Both the position numbers and the translations under genes were made by a program. A model generated the notes under the pieces. That model had not been told where the DNA came from and did no database searches. It was given only the letters and a program-made list of their open reading frames with translations. From contig CAWEPH010000006.1 of NCBI GenBank assembly GCA_963810915.1, positions 496,001 through 560,000 of the forward strand: a stretch of 64,000 nt of DNA, in the 5' to 3' direction. The DNA comes from JAOUEA01 sp963810915 (GTDB lineage: Bacteria > Actinomycetota > UBA4738 > HRBIN12). Shown here one piece after another: positions 53,660 through 61,625 of the stretch. The stretch's first letter is position 1. Each line of letters starts with the position of its first letter.

Positions 53660-54486
53660 ATCCCGGCCGCACCCTCGCCCACGTCGATCGTCCGCACACC
53701 ACGCCGATGCGCGCCTTCGGCTCGCTTCTGCTGCGCGACCTCCGCGTGCTGCGCAAGAACCTCCTCGAGTTCGTGATCCGCACGATCATGCAGCCACTGC
53801 TCTTCGTCTTCGTGTTCACCTACGTCTTCCCCAAGATCGGTCAGGGCGTGGGGGGGGCCGCCGGCGAGGCCCAGTTCTCGAGCCTGCTGGTGCCCGGCGT
53901 GGTGGCGATCGCGTGCATCTTCCAGGGGATCCAGGCGGTGGCGCTCCCGCTGGTGCAAGAGTTCGGCGTGAGCCGCGAGATCGAGGACCGCGTGATGGCG
54001 CCGCTCCCCGTGGCCGGCGTGGCCGCCCAGAAGCTCCTGGCGGGCGCCCTCCAGGGCTTGATCGCGGCGGCCGTCGTCTTCCCGCTCGCGGTCGTGATCC
54101 CCGTCACGCCCGTGCACCTCGACGTGATCTGGTGGCGCCTCCTCACGCTGCTGCCCCTCTCCGCGCTCACCGGCGCCGCGCTCGGCCTCGTGATCGGGAC
54201 GCGCGTGAACCCGCGACAGGTGCCGCTGATCTTCGGCATCGTCGTGATCCCCATGACGTTCCTGGGCGCCACGTACTACCCGTGGGCCAACCTGACCCCG
54301 ATCCCGTGGCTGAAGGCGCTCGTCCTGCTGAACCCGCTGGTGTACATGAGCGAGGGGATGCGCGTGAGCCTCACGCCATGGATCCCGCACATGCCGCTGT
54401 GGGGGATCTACGGAGGGTTGATCCTGTTCTGCGGCGGCCTCACGTGGGTGGGCATCCGTGGGTTCAGCAACCGCGTCCTCTCCTGA
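53656..54486 (+). CDS. ABC-2 type transporter permease
   Basis: A 276-residue protein from GTG 53656. Six transmembrane segments include RTIMQPLLFVFVFTYVFPKIGQG, LLVPGVVAIACIFQGIQAVALPLVQEFGVSREIEDRVMAPLP (the conserved ABC-2 coupling loop), and a C-terminal AALVLLNPLVYMSEGMR-like helix. It forms the membrane channel with the ATPase encoded upstream, probably as a dimer of half-transporters. The two genes form a complete exporter unit. Confidence 0.9.
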   Translation: MNPGRTLAHVDRPHTTPMRAFGSLLLRDLRVLRKNLLEFVIRTIMQPLLFVFVFTYVFPKIGQGVGGAAGEAQFSSLLVPGVVAIACIFQGIQAVALPLVQEFGVSREIEDRVMAPLPVAGVAAQKLLAGALQGLIAAAVVFPLAVVIPVTPVHLDVIWWRLLTLLPLSALTGAALGLVIGTRVNPRQVPLIFGIVVIPMTFLGATYYPWANLTPIPWLKALVLLNPLVYMSEGMRVSLTPWIPHMPLWGIYGGLILFCGGLTWVGIRGFSNRVLS

Positions 54487-54494
54487 GCGAGCGT

Positions 54495-55256
54495 GTGGAT
54501 CGGGACGCGGTCATCGAGGCACTCGCCGAAGCCGGCTGCATCGCCGCCGGCGAGGAGGCCGACGCGCTCATCGAGGCGGCCGGGAACGATCCGGAGCTGC
54601 TCCGGCACCTCGTGGCGCGACGCACCGAGGGCGAGCCCCTCGCCTGGCTGACGGGGTCAGTCACGTTCTGCGGCGTGCGGTTGTCCATCACACCGGGCGT
54701 CTACGTGCCGCGCCCGCAGACCGAGCCGATGGCGCGTCGCGCGGCGACGCTCCTGCCCGCCTCCGGCCTCGCCGTCGATCTGTGCACCGGCGCGGGAGCG
54801 ATCGCGGCGGTGCTGGCCGCGGCCGTGCCCTCCGCACGGATCCTCGCCACAGAGCTCGACCCGAACGCCGCGCGATGCGCCCGCCGCAACGGCGTCGAGG
54901 TGTTCGAGGGCTCGCTGGACGATCCGCTGCCACCCATGTTCTCGGACCGCGTCGACGTCCTGACGGCGGTCGTCCCTTACGTGCCCACCGGCGCGCTCCG
55001 CTTGCTGCCACGCGACGTGCAGGCGTTCGAGCCGCGGCTCGCCCTCGACGGCGGGCCCGACGGCACGGATGTCCTCGAGGAGGTCGTGCGCAGGAGCACG
55101 GCGTGGCTGCGATCCGGCGGCCGGCTGCTGCTCGAGCTGGGGGGCGACCAGGCGGAGCCGATCGGACGATCGCTCGCCGAGTGCGGATACGACGGGATCG
55201 ACGTCATGCTGGACGCCGACGGCGACCCGCGCGCGATCTGCGCGCGGCTGGCCTAG
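54495..55256 (+). CDS. HemK/PrmC-like methyltransferase with altered NPPY motif
   Basis: A 253-residue protein from GTG 54495. The N-terminal helical part and EPLAWLTGSVTFCGVRLSITPGVYVPRPQTEPMARRA are typical of the glutamine N5-methyltransferase family. Motif I is AVDLCTGAGAIAAVLAAA and motif II ILATELDPNAARCARRNG. At the catalytic loop it has LTAVVPYVPTGAL where PrmC has NPPY, so the Asn that holds the target amide is missing. It may therefore act on another atom or substrate; related actinobacterial proteins are often annotated as putative N5-glutamine methyltransferases. It begins 8 bp after the ABC permease. Confidence 0.78.
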   Translation: MDRDAVIEALAEAGCIAAGEEADALIEAAGNDPELLRHLVARRTEGEPLAWLTGSVTFCGVRLSITPGVYVPRPQTEPMARRAATLLPASGLAVDLCTGAGAIAAVLAAAVPSARILATELDPNAARCARRNGVEVFEGSLDDPLPPMFSDRVDVLTAVVPYVPTGALRLLPRDVQAFEPRLALDGGPDGTDVLEEVVRRSTAWLRSGGRLLLELGGDQAEPIGRSLAECGYDGIDVMLDADGDPRAICARLA

Positions 55257-55283
55257 CCGTCCGGACTCGGGAGGCACGCTCCC

Positions 55284-56342
55284 TCAGAGGGCAAGGCCCG
55301 CGATCCGGCGCCGCGCCAGCCGGTCGGCGGCCGCGGCCGTGCTGATGCCGTCGCGCCCCGCCTCGGCGAAGATCGTCGCGAGCGTGACGCCGATGCCCGC
55401 GAGGCGCGCGGCCATCTCGTCGTCGTCCCACCCGAGGGTCTCGTAGCCCGCGAGATGGATCACGCCTCCCGCGTTCGTGACGTAGTCGGGCGCGTAGAGG
55501 ATCCCCGCCGCCGCGAGGCGCTCGCCGTCCTCGTCGGTGGCGAGTTGGTTGTTGGCTGCGCCCGCCACCACCCGGCACCGCAGCATCGGGATCGTCCCCG
55601 CGTTGAGGACGCCGCCCGTCGCACACGGAGAGAAGACGTCGCAGGGTGTGGCGACCTCGGTCCCCGCCGGGACCGTCGCGGCCCCGAGCTCGGCCGCGAG
55701 CCCCGCGACCCGTGCCTCGTTCACGTCGGCGAGGATCAGCTCAGCTCCCGCGTCATGGAGCAGTCCCGCGAGGCGCCCACCCACCGAGCCGACGCCCTGG
55801 ATCACCACCGTGCGCCCGCTCAGGTCGACATCGCCGAAGACGTGGCGGACACCCGCGCGGATCCCGTGGAAGACGCCCACGGCCGTGCCGGGACCCGAAT
55901 CCCCCGACCCACCGTGCTCGGGGCTGCGGCCCATCACGTGGGCGGTCCGCTCCCCGATCACGTCGAGGTCGGGGGGGCCGGTGTTCATGTCGGCGGCGGT
56001 GACGTAGGTGCCGCCCATCGACTCGACCAGGTCCGCATACCGCAGAAGGAGCGCGCGACGGGCCTCGCTGCCGGGCACGGGGATCGCGGCCACCGCCAGG
56101 ACGGCCTTGCCGCCCCCGAACGGGAGGTTGGCGGCGGCCTGCTTGAGGGTCATGGCCTGCGCGAGCCGGAGGCCGTCGTGCAGGCCGTCGTGGGGTGAGG
56201 GGTACACCTTCATCCGCGTGCCACCCATCCCCGGCCCGAGGACCGTGCTGTGGACGCAGACGAACATCCAGGCGCCGGAGGGTTCGTCGTAGCGGAGACA
56301 CACCTCCTCCCCGTCCCATCCACGCAGCAGGTCCTCGAACAT
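55284..56342 (-). CDS. Leucine/valine dehydrogenase-type amino acid dehydrogenase
   Basis: A 352-residue protein from ATG 56342. The substrate-side motifs are GPGMGGTRMKVYPSPHDGLHDGLRLAQAMTLKQAAANLPFGGGKAVL, with catalytic Lys79, and TAADMNTGPPDLDVIGERT, with the catalytic Asp. The NAD fold has VIQGVGSVGGRLAGLLHDAG. Length and spacing match the leucine/valine/phenylalanine dehydrogenases (about 350-360), not glutamate dehydrogenase. It deaminates a branched-chain amino acid, whose breakdown would produce propionyl-CoA for the mutase pathway. Specificity among Leu, Val and Phe is not decided. Confidence 0.85.
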   Translation of the reverse strand: MFEDLLRGWDGEEVCLRYDEPSGAWMFVCVHSTVLGPGMGGTRMKVYPSPHDGLHDGLRLAQAMTLKQAAANLPFGGGKAVLAVAAIPVPGSEARRALLLRYADLVESMGGTYVTAADMNTGPPDLDVIGERTAHVMGRSPEHGGSGDSGPGTAVGVFHGIRAGVRHVFGDVDLSGRTVVIQGVGSVGGRLAGLLHDAGAELILADVNEARVAGLAAELGAATVPAGTEVATPCDVFSPCATGGVLNAGTIPMLRCRVVAGAANNQLATDEDGERLAAAGILYAPDYVTNAGGVIHLAGYETLGWDDDEMAARLAGIGVTLATIFAEAGRDGISTAAAADRLARRRIAGLAL

Positions 56343-56353
56343 CAGCGGTGAGT

Positions 56354-56887
56354 CTAGGTCCGCCGCGGTGTGCGCCGCAGCGCACGGATCCCGTCCTCCC
56401 AGGCCGCATCGAGGTCCGCGCCCGGCGGGAAGCGCCCGTTCAGCTCGAGGGAGACCATGCCGTGCGCGAACGCCCACGTGGAGCGAGCCCGATCGAGGGT
56501 TCCCACCGCCTGGAGCAGGGGCGCGGCGGCGCGCGCCTCCAGCCCCTCGGGCAGGAGGTCGCGTGGGAGCGGGCGGTCGTTGACCAGCCGGTACTCGTGC
56601 GGCATCGCCCGGGCGTAGGCGTGATACGCGCGCGCGAGCGCGCCCAGTCGATCCCCATTCGGCGCTGCGGCCGCGGCCTCGAAGCGCTCCGCGAAGTCCT
56701 CGAGCGCCAACGTCACGACGGCGGCTTCGAGCGCCTCCTTCGAGGCGAAGTGTTTGTACAGCGAGGGGGCCTGGATCCCGAGGCGCTCGGCGACGGCGCG
56801 CATCGTGAGCGCTTCGGGACCGCGTTCGTTCAAGAGCGCCCGCGCCTCGACCGCGATCTCTCGCGCACGCGCGCCGAGCTCACGCAC
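56354..56887 (-). CDS. TetR-family transcriptional regulator
   Basis: A 177-residue protein from GTG 56887 (GTG 56905 is possible); GAGG lies 9 bases before it. The DNA-binding part reads AREIAVEARALLNERGPEALTMRAVAERLGIQAPSLYKHFASKEALEAAV, a clear TetR helix-turn-helix. The ligand domain has RLGALARAYHAYARAMPHEYRLV, typical of the WHG subgroup. It is co-transcribed with the SRPBCC gene upstream (8-bp overlap). Two identical-type palindromes in their common promoter at 57359-57399 are its likely operators, so it should repress itself. Confidence 0.87.
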   Translation of the reverse strand: MRELGARAREIAVEARALLNERGPEALTMRAVAERLGIQAPSLYKHFASKEALEAAVVTLALEDFAERFEAAAAAPNGDRLGALARAYHAYARAMPHEYRLVNDRPLPRDLLPEGLEARAAAPLLQAVGTLDRARSTWAFAHGMVSLELNGRFPPGADLDAAWEDGIRALRRTPRRT

Positions 56888-57323
56888 GAACCTTAGCCTC
56901 GGCACGATCGCGCACGGCCTCGTTCAACGCCCGGAACCCGGCGAGCGTTCGCGCCCAGAACCGCCCGGAGAACAGCGGCACCAAGATCCCGGCGAAGCGT
57001 TCGGACTGTTCCAGGCGCACGCCTCCGCCAGCCTCGGGCACGATGTCGAAATGGTGCTCGCCGTCGAAGACGAACGGCAGACCGGTGCGCCCCAGCCACA
57101 CCAGCCTGCGCCCGGGGTCTACCTCCTGGACCGTAGGTTTGAAGGTCATGGCCCGGCCGCCCTCGGGCTCGAGGCGCACCTTCAGCTTGGCGCCGGTCTG
57201 GAGATCGCCTTCCAGCGAACGGACGAACGGGCTCCACGAACGGTCCCGATCCGTGAGGACGTCCCACACGGTCTGCGCGTCGGCGTCGATCACGACGGAC
57301 GCTCCGATCTGCTTCCTGAACAT
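56880..57323 (-). CDS. SRPBCC (START-like) domain protein
   Basis: A 147-residue protein with GGAGG upstream of ATG 57323. ASVVIDADAQTVWDVLTDRDRSWSPFVRSLEGDLQTGAKLKVRLEPEGGRAMTFKPTVQEVDPGRRLVWLG is the polyketide-cyclase/SRPBCC pattern, ending with a long C-terminal helix (GFRALNEAVRDRAEAKVR). Such proteins bind hydrophobic ligands in a deep pocket. It is encoded first in the operon with a TetR regulator, which suggests that it binds or processes the TetR inducer or its source. Confidence 0.82.
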   Translation of the reverse strand: MFRKQIGASVVIDADAQTVWDVLTDRDRSWSPFVRSLEGDLQTGAKLKVRLEPEGGRAMTFKPTVQEVDPGRRLVWLGRTGLPFVFDGEHHFDIVPEAGGGVRLEQSERFAGILVPLFSGRFWARTLAGFRALNEAVRDRAEAKVRA

Positions 57324-57358
57324 CCTGCCACCTCCAGGGGTCGAGCTCCAGGGTCGAA

Positions 57359-57399
57359 GGCTAACGTTGTTAGCCCCAGGCTAGCTAACGATGTTAGCT
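57359..57399. promoter_or_regulatory. Two TetR-type palindromic operators
   Basis: Two 17-bp sites of the form xGCTAAC-N3-GTTAGCx: 57359-57375 and 57383-57399, each a perfect 7-3-7 inverted repeat. Their centres (57367 and 57391) are 24 bp apart. The second fills the spacer of the promoter at 57378-57406 and the first covers the probable transcription start, so bound repressor would block RNA polymerase. Confidence 0.88.
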
Positions 57400-57406
57400 C
57401 TGTCAA
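57378..57406 (-). promoter_or_regulatory. Promoter of the SRPBCC-tetR operon
   Basis: On the minus strand TTGACA (57406-57401), a 17-bp spacer and TAGCCT (57383-57378). The -35 box is consensus. The spacer is occupied by an operator. Confidence 0.75.
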
Positions 57407-57436
57407 CTCCCTGTCGATCCCCCACCCCTGGAACGA

Positions 57437-57464
57437 CGGAGGCGGGGCCGAAGCCCCGCCTCCG
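57437..57464 (-). terminator. Terminator hairpin after groEL
   Basis: A perfect 12-bp stem (57437-57448 with 57453-57464) and a 4-base loop. In the groEL transcript the loop is UUCG closed by C-G, the extra-stable tetraloop. It lies 26 bp past the groEL stop. No U-tract is seen. Confidence 0.7.
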
Positions 57465-57489
57465 CGGTGGTACCGATGCGTCTGCGCGG

Positions 57490-59103
57490 TCAGTGCATGT
57501 GGCCGTGACCGTCGCCGGCCCCGTCCTCTTCCTCCTCGGGCTTCTCCACGACGGAGGCCTCGGTGGTGAGCACCAGCGCGGCGATCGACGCGGCGTTCTG
57601 CAGCGCCGAGCGCGTGACCTTGGCCGGGTCGATGATCCCGGCCTTCACCATGTCGACCCACTCGCCGGTGGCGGCGTTGAAGCCCTTGTCGGACTCCGCG
57701 CGGATCTGCTGGACGATCACGGCGCCCTCGTAGCCGGCGTTGGACGCGATGCGGCGGGCGGGCTCGGCGAGGGCCTCGCGCACGATGCTCGCGCCCGTGG
57801 CCTCGTCGCCTTCGAGGTCGAGCTTGGCGAGGGCCGCCTCGGCACGGATCAGGGTGACGCCGCCGCCGGGCACGATGCCCTCTTCCACCGCGGCGCGGGT
57901 CGCGCTGAGCGCGTCCTCGATGCGGTGCTTCTTCTCCTTCAGCTCCACCTCGGTGGCAGCGCCGACCTTCACCACGGCCACGCCGCCCGAGAGCTTCGCG
58001 AGGCGCTCCTGGAGCTTCTCGCGGTCCCAGTCGGAGTCCGTGTTCTCGATCTCGGCCTTGATCTGGTTGATCCGGCCGCCGACCTCGTCGGCGCTGCCGG
58101 CGCCCTCCACGATCGTGGTGTCGTCCTTGGTGATCACGATCTTGCGCGCCTTGCCCAGCAGGTCGATGGAGACGGTGTCGAGCTTCAGGCCGACCTCCTC
58201 GCTGATGACCTGGCCGCCCGTGAGGATGGCCATGTCCTGCAGCATCGCCTTGCGGCGATCGCCGAAACCGGGGGCCTTCACCGCGGCGGCGTTGAACGTG
58301 CCGCGGATCTTGTTGACCACCAGGGTCGCGAGGGCCTCGCCCTCGACGTCCTCGGCCACGATCACGAGCGGCTTGCCGGCCTGCATGACCTTCTCGAGGA
58401 CCGGGAGCATGTCCTGGACGCTCGAGATCTTCTTGTTCACGAGGAGGATGTAGGGCTCGTCGAGGACGGCCTCCATGCGCTCCTGGTCGGAGATGAAGTA
58501 CGGCGAGATGTAGCCCTTGTCGAACTGCATGCCCTCGGTGAACTCGAGCTCCATGCCGAACGTGTTGGACTCCTCGACCGTCACCACGCCGTCCTTGCCC
58601 ACCTTGTCGAGGGCCTCGGCGAGGATCTCGCCGATCGTGGTGTCGGCGGCGGAGATGGACGCGACCTGCGCGATCTCCTCCTTCGACTCCACTTCCTTGG
58701 ACTGCGCCTTGATCTCATCGACGGCGGCCGTCACGGCCTTCTCGATGCCGCGCTTCAGGATCATCGGGTTGGCGCCGGCGGCCACGTTCTTCAGGCCGCC
58801 CTTCACCATGGCGCGCGCGAGGACCGTCGCCGTCGTGGTGCCGTCACCGGCGACGTCGTTCGTCTTGGTGGCGACCTCCTTGGTGAGCTGGGCGCCCATG
58901 TTCTCCCACGGGTCCTCCAGCTCGATCTCCTTGGCGATGGTCACGCCGTCGTTCGTGATGGTGGGTGCGCCCCACTTCTTGTCGAGCACCACGTTCTGGC
59001 CCTTGGGGCCGAGCGTGATGGCGACCGCGTCGGCGAGCTTGTCGACGCCCGCTTCCAGCGAGCGACGAGCGTCCTCACCGAACCTCAGCAGCTTCGATGC
59101 CAC
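57490..59103 (-). CDS. groL: Chaperonin GroEL (Hsp60)
   Basis: A 537-residue protein. AITLGPKGQNVVLDKKWGAPTITNDGVTIAKEIELEDPWENMGAQLTKEVATKTNDVAGDGTTTATVLA contains the ATP-site residues, including the catalytic-Asp region GDGTTTAT. AAVEEGIVPGGGVTLIRA is the GroEL signature. The C-terminus ends in DGHGHMH, a short His-containing tail in place of the usual Gly-Met repeat; His-rich tails occur in one actinobacterial GroEL paralogue. It folds proteins in the cytoplasm with GroES. It is encoded 86 bp after groES, under the CIRCE-controlled promoter. Confidence 0.97.
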   Translation of the reverse strand: MASKLLRFGEDARRSLEAGVDKLADAVAITLGPKGQNVVLDKKWGAPTITNDGVTIAKEIELEDPWENMGAQLTKEVATKTNDVAGDGTTTATVLARAMVKGGLKNVAAGANPMILKRGIEKAVTAAVDEIKAQSKEVESKEEIAQVASISAADTTIGEILAEALDKVGKDGVVTVEESNTFGMELEFTEGMQFDKGYISPYFISDQERMEAVLDEPYILLVNKKISSVQDMLPVLEKVMQAGKPLVIVAEDVEGEALATLVVNKIRGTFNAAAVKAPGFGDRRKAMLQDMAILTGGQVISEEVGLKLDTVSIDLLGKARKIVITKDDTTIVEGAGSADEVGGRINQIKAEIENTDSDWDREKLQERLAKLSGGVAVVKVGAATEVELKEKKHRIEDALSATRAAVEEGIVPGGGVTLIRAEAALAKLDLEGDEATGASIVREALAEPARRIASNAGYEGAVIVQQIRAESDKGFNAATGEWVDMVKAGIIDPAKVTRSALQNAASIAALVLTTEASVVEKPEEEEDGAGDGHGHMH

Positions 59104-59189
59104 CTGGTGCCTCCTTCAGGTCGTAGAGATGGAACGGGGCCCGGCGCTCGCGGACGCGGCGCGCGGACCCCCCGTTCCGACGTGGTGCG

Positions 59190-59483
59190 TTACTTGGAGA
59201 TGGCCAGCACGTCGCGGGCCGACAGGATGAGGTACTCCTCGCCGCCGACCTTGACCTCGGTGCCGCCGTACTTGGAGTAGATGACCTTGTCGCCCACCGC
59301 CACGTCGAGCGGCACGCGCGCGCCGTCCTCGAAGCGGCCCGGGCCCACGGCCACGACCTCGCCCTCCTGGGGCTTCTCCTTGGCGGTGTCGGGGATCACC
59401 AGACCGGACGCGGTGGTCTGGTCGCCCTCGATCGCCTTGACGACGATCCGGTCCTCCAGGGGCTTCAGGTTGAAGTCCGCCAT
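59190..59483 (-). CDS. groS: Co-chaperonin GroES (Hsp10)
   Basis: A 97-residue protein from ATG 59483, with AAGGAGGA 8 bases upstream. LKPLEDRIVVKAIEGDQTTASGLVIPDTAKEKPQEGEVVAVGPGRF contains the mobile loop and family signature, and DKVIYSKYGGTEVKVGGEEYLIL is the C-terminal barrel. It caps the GroEL ring. First gene of the operon, controlled by the CIRCE element. Confidence 0.97.
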   Translation of the reverse strand: MADFNLKPLEDRIVVKAIEGDQTTASGLVIPDTAKEKPQEGEVVAVGPGRFEDGARVPLDVAVGDKVIYSKYGGTEVKVGGEEYLILSARDVLAISK

Positions 59484-59506
59484 GCTGTGCTTCCTCCTTG
59501 GGTCCG

Positions 59507-59533
59507 TTAGCACTCAATACCGACGAGTGCTAA
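59507..59533. promoter_or_regulatory. CIRCE element (HrcA operator)
   Basis: TTAGCACTC (59507-59515), a 9-bp spacer and GAGTGCTAA (59525-59533): an exact consensus CIRCE. It sits between the groES promoter and the groES start, so HrcA represses groESL. Confidence 0.97.
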
Positions 59534-59534
59534 C

Positions 59535-59564
59535 AGGATAGCCACCGGAGTGCCAAAGGGTCAA
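59535..59564 (-). promoter_or_regulatory. groESL promoter
   Basis: On the minus strand TTGACC (59564-59559), an 18-bp spacer and TATCCT (59540-59535), immediately upstream of CIRCE. It overlaps the stop of the upstream methyltransferase gene. Confidence 0.75.
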
Positions 59565-60316
59565 CGCGGGAAGGGACGGGCTTCGACAACCACCCAGCCG
59601 GAGGGCGGCGTCGAGGCCGAGGGCGTGCCGTAGTCGGCATCGACCTCGACCTCGAAGCCAACCCTCTCGAGCACGACCGTCAGTGCGGAGGGGTCGTAGA
59701 GGCGCAACACGTGGTGTTCCTCGGTCCTGCGGTAGAGCCCGTCGTCGCCCGCCGCGCGGAAGATCGTCATCCGCCGATCGAGGCTGCCGTCGTCATGCTC
59801 CTCGAGTCGCACGAACATGCTCCAGTCCTCGCGCTCGTGGAACTTCCGCACGACGTCGGCACCATGGCGTCCCGGGGTCGCGACGTCGAACAAGAAGAGG
59901 CCTGCGGGGTCGAGAGCCGCGTGCACGCGTGCGGCCAGGCGTTCGATCTCGCCGAGGCCCGCCCGTGGGTCGGTGGCGTAGTTCAGGGCCTCGCCGACGG
60001 CGGTTACGGCGACGGCGTGCGGGAGCTCGACGTCGAGGAGCGAGGCGTGGACGAACGTGGCCCCAGGTGCGTTCGCGCGCGCGAGCGCGACCATGTCCTC
60101 GGAGATGTCCACACCGCGGACGTCGTATCCCGCGTCGGACACGATCCGCGCGAGGATGCCCGACCCGCAACCGAGGTCGACCACGGTCCCCTCGCGCAGT
60201 CCCGCCGCATCGAGCGCGCTCAGAAGGTGCGCGGCGGCCTGCGCGGCGAGGTCGCCGAACGCCTCGTGATGGATGGCGGCCTGGTCGGCACCGTAGAACG
60301 GGTCGGAGACTCCCAT
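59561..60316 (-). CDS. Class I SAM-dependent methyltransferase
   Basis: A 251-residue protein from ATG 60316. DPFYGADQAAIHHEAFGDLA precedes motif I VVDLGCGSGILARIV, motif II VRGVDISEDMVALARA, VTAVGEALNYATDPR and LDPAGLFLFDVATPG. A C-terminal beta domain follows, as in glycine/sarcosine-type small-molecule methyltransferases. The substrate is unknown. No ribosome site is visible, and TAGTCT lies 8 bases before the start, which fits a leaderless transcript. The start codon overlaps the most upstream possible start of the divergent gene (CATG at 60314-60317). Confidence 0.78.
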   Translation of the reverse strand: MGVSDPFYGADQAAIHHEAFGDLAAQAAAHLLSALDAAGLREGTVVDLGCGSGILARIVSDAGYDVRGVDISEDMVALARANAPGATFVHASLLDVELPHAVAVTAVGEALNYATDPRAGLGEIERLAARVHAALDPAGLFLFDVATPGRHGADVVRKFHEREDWSMFVRLEEHDDGSLDRRMTIFRAAGDDGLYRRTEEHHVLRLYDPSALTVVLERVGFEVEVDADYGTPSASTPPSGWVVVEARPFPR

Positions 60317-60335
60317 GGTGGTGGAGACTACTGGG

Positions 60336-61502
60336 GTGTCCACCGTCGACGGCCCCGCTCCCACGGACGACGCTGTGGTGCAGCACGCGGTATCGCGCCG
60401 CGACCTGCTGCGCGCCGGGACCGCCCTCGCGGCCGGGGTCGCGGTCTCCCCTTTGCTCGGCCTCACAGGCGCTGAGGCACGCACGCCGGCCGCGGCCGGC
60501 TGGTACGCGCCCGCCGACACCGTCCACCACGCCCGGACGTGGATGGCCTGGCCGGCGCGTCACCGTGTGTGGGGGTCGTGGCTCGAGGGGGCGCGCGAGG
60601 ACGTGGCGCGGGTTGCGCGCGCGATCGCCGAGCACGAGCCCGTCGCGATGGCGGCCCGACCGCATCAGGCGCGTGCCGCCGCGGATGCGTGTGGATCGGG
60701 TGTCGACATCGTCGAGATCGCCAACGACGACTGCTGGATGCGCGACATCGGCCCCGTCTTCCTGGTGGACGGGAAGGGCGGACTGGCGGGGCTCGACCTG
60801 AACTTCAACGGCTGGGGCGGGCGCCAGATCCACGTCGAGGATCGGCACGTGGCGCGCGAGGTCCTGGCCACGCTCGGCCTCCGACGGTTCGTGGCGCCGT
60901 TCGTCACCGAGGGCGGCGCGCTGGAGGTCGACGGGGACGGCACCGCCATGGCAACGGAGAGCTCGATCGTGAACGCCGACCGCAACCCCGGAGCTTCGAA
61001 GGCCCGCCTCACGCGTGAGATCCGCGCCTATCTCGGGGTGCGTGAGGTCCTCTGGGTCCCGGGCGTGCGCGACCGCGACATCACCGACGACCACATCGAC
61101 GGGCTCGCCCGGTTCTCGCGGCCCGGTCACGTGGTGGTGGATCAGCCGGCAGATCCCGATGCCCACGACGTCTGGGCCGAGTCCGAACGTCGGGCGTTGC
61201 GCATCCTGCGTCGGGCGACCGACGCGCGCGCACGCACCCTGCGGTGCCGCATCTCGCGCGAGCCACGACGCATCCCCCCGGGCACGCACCCCCGCCTCTT
61301 CGTCCGCTCCTACGTGAACTGGTACGTGTGCAACGGCGCCGTGCTCATCCCCTCGTTCACCGACCGGAAGGCCGACGCCGACGCGCGCGCCCTCGTCCGC
61401 GACCTCTACCCGGGCCGTCGCGTGGTCCAGCTGCGGATCGACACGATCGGCGACGGCGGCGGCGGGATCCACTGCATCACCCAGCAACAGCCCGCCGTCT
61501 GA
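60336..61502 (+). CDS. Tat-exported agmatine deiminase-like enzyme
   Basis: A 388-residue protein from GTG 60336, chosen for GGAG 9 bases upstream; ATG 60315 is in frame. A Tat-type signal is clear: SRRDLLRAGTALAAGVAVSPLLGLTGAEA. The mature part has the guanidine-modifying fold: WMAWPARHRVWG, NDDCWMRDIGPVFLV (catalytic Asp), NFNGWGG, VTEGGALEVDGDGT, DDHIDG (catalytic His) and the terminal GGGIHCITQQQP (nucleophile Cys). It would hydrolyse agmatine to N-carbamoylputrescine and ammonia. Peptidylarginine deiminase activity is the alternative. The Tat signal places a normally cytoplasmic activity outside the membrane. Confidence 0.85.
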   Translation: MSTVDGPAPTDDAVVQHAVSRRDLLRAGTALAAGVAVSPLLGLTGAEARTPAAAGWYAPADTVHHARTWMAWPARHRVWGSWLEGAREDVARVARAIAEHEPVAMAARPHQARAAADACGSGVDIVEIANDDCWMRDIGPVFLVDGKGGLAGLDLNFNGWGGRQIHVEDRHVAREVLATLGLRRFVAPFVTEGGALEVDGDGTAMATESSIVNADRNPGASKARLTREIRAYLGVREVLWVPGVRDRDITDDHIDGLARFSRPGHVVVDQPADPDAHDVWAESERRALRILRRATDARARTLRCRISREPRRIPPGTHPRLFVRSYVNWYVCNGAVLIPSFTDRKADADARALVRDLYPGRRVVQLRIDTIGDGGGGIHCITQQQPAV

Positions 61503-61625
61503 CCCTGCGTCGAGATGGGGACGACGGTGTCTGCTGTAGCGCGGTGGGTGGCTTGTGTCGCCCTTGCCTGACCGGAAGACTGAGGCGAGGTCGGGGTGGC
61601 GATGCCCGGCCGGAGGAGGGACGGC

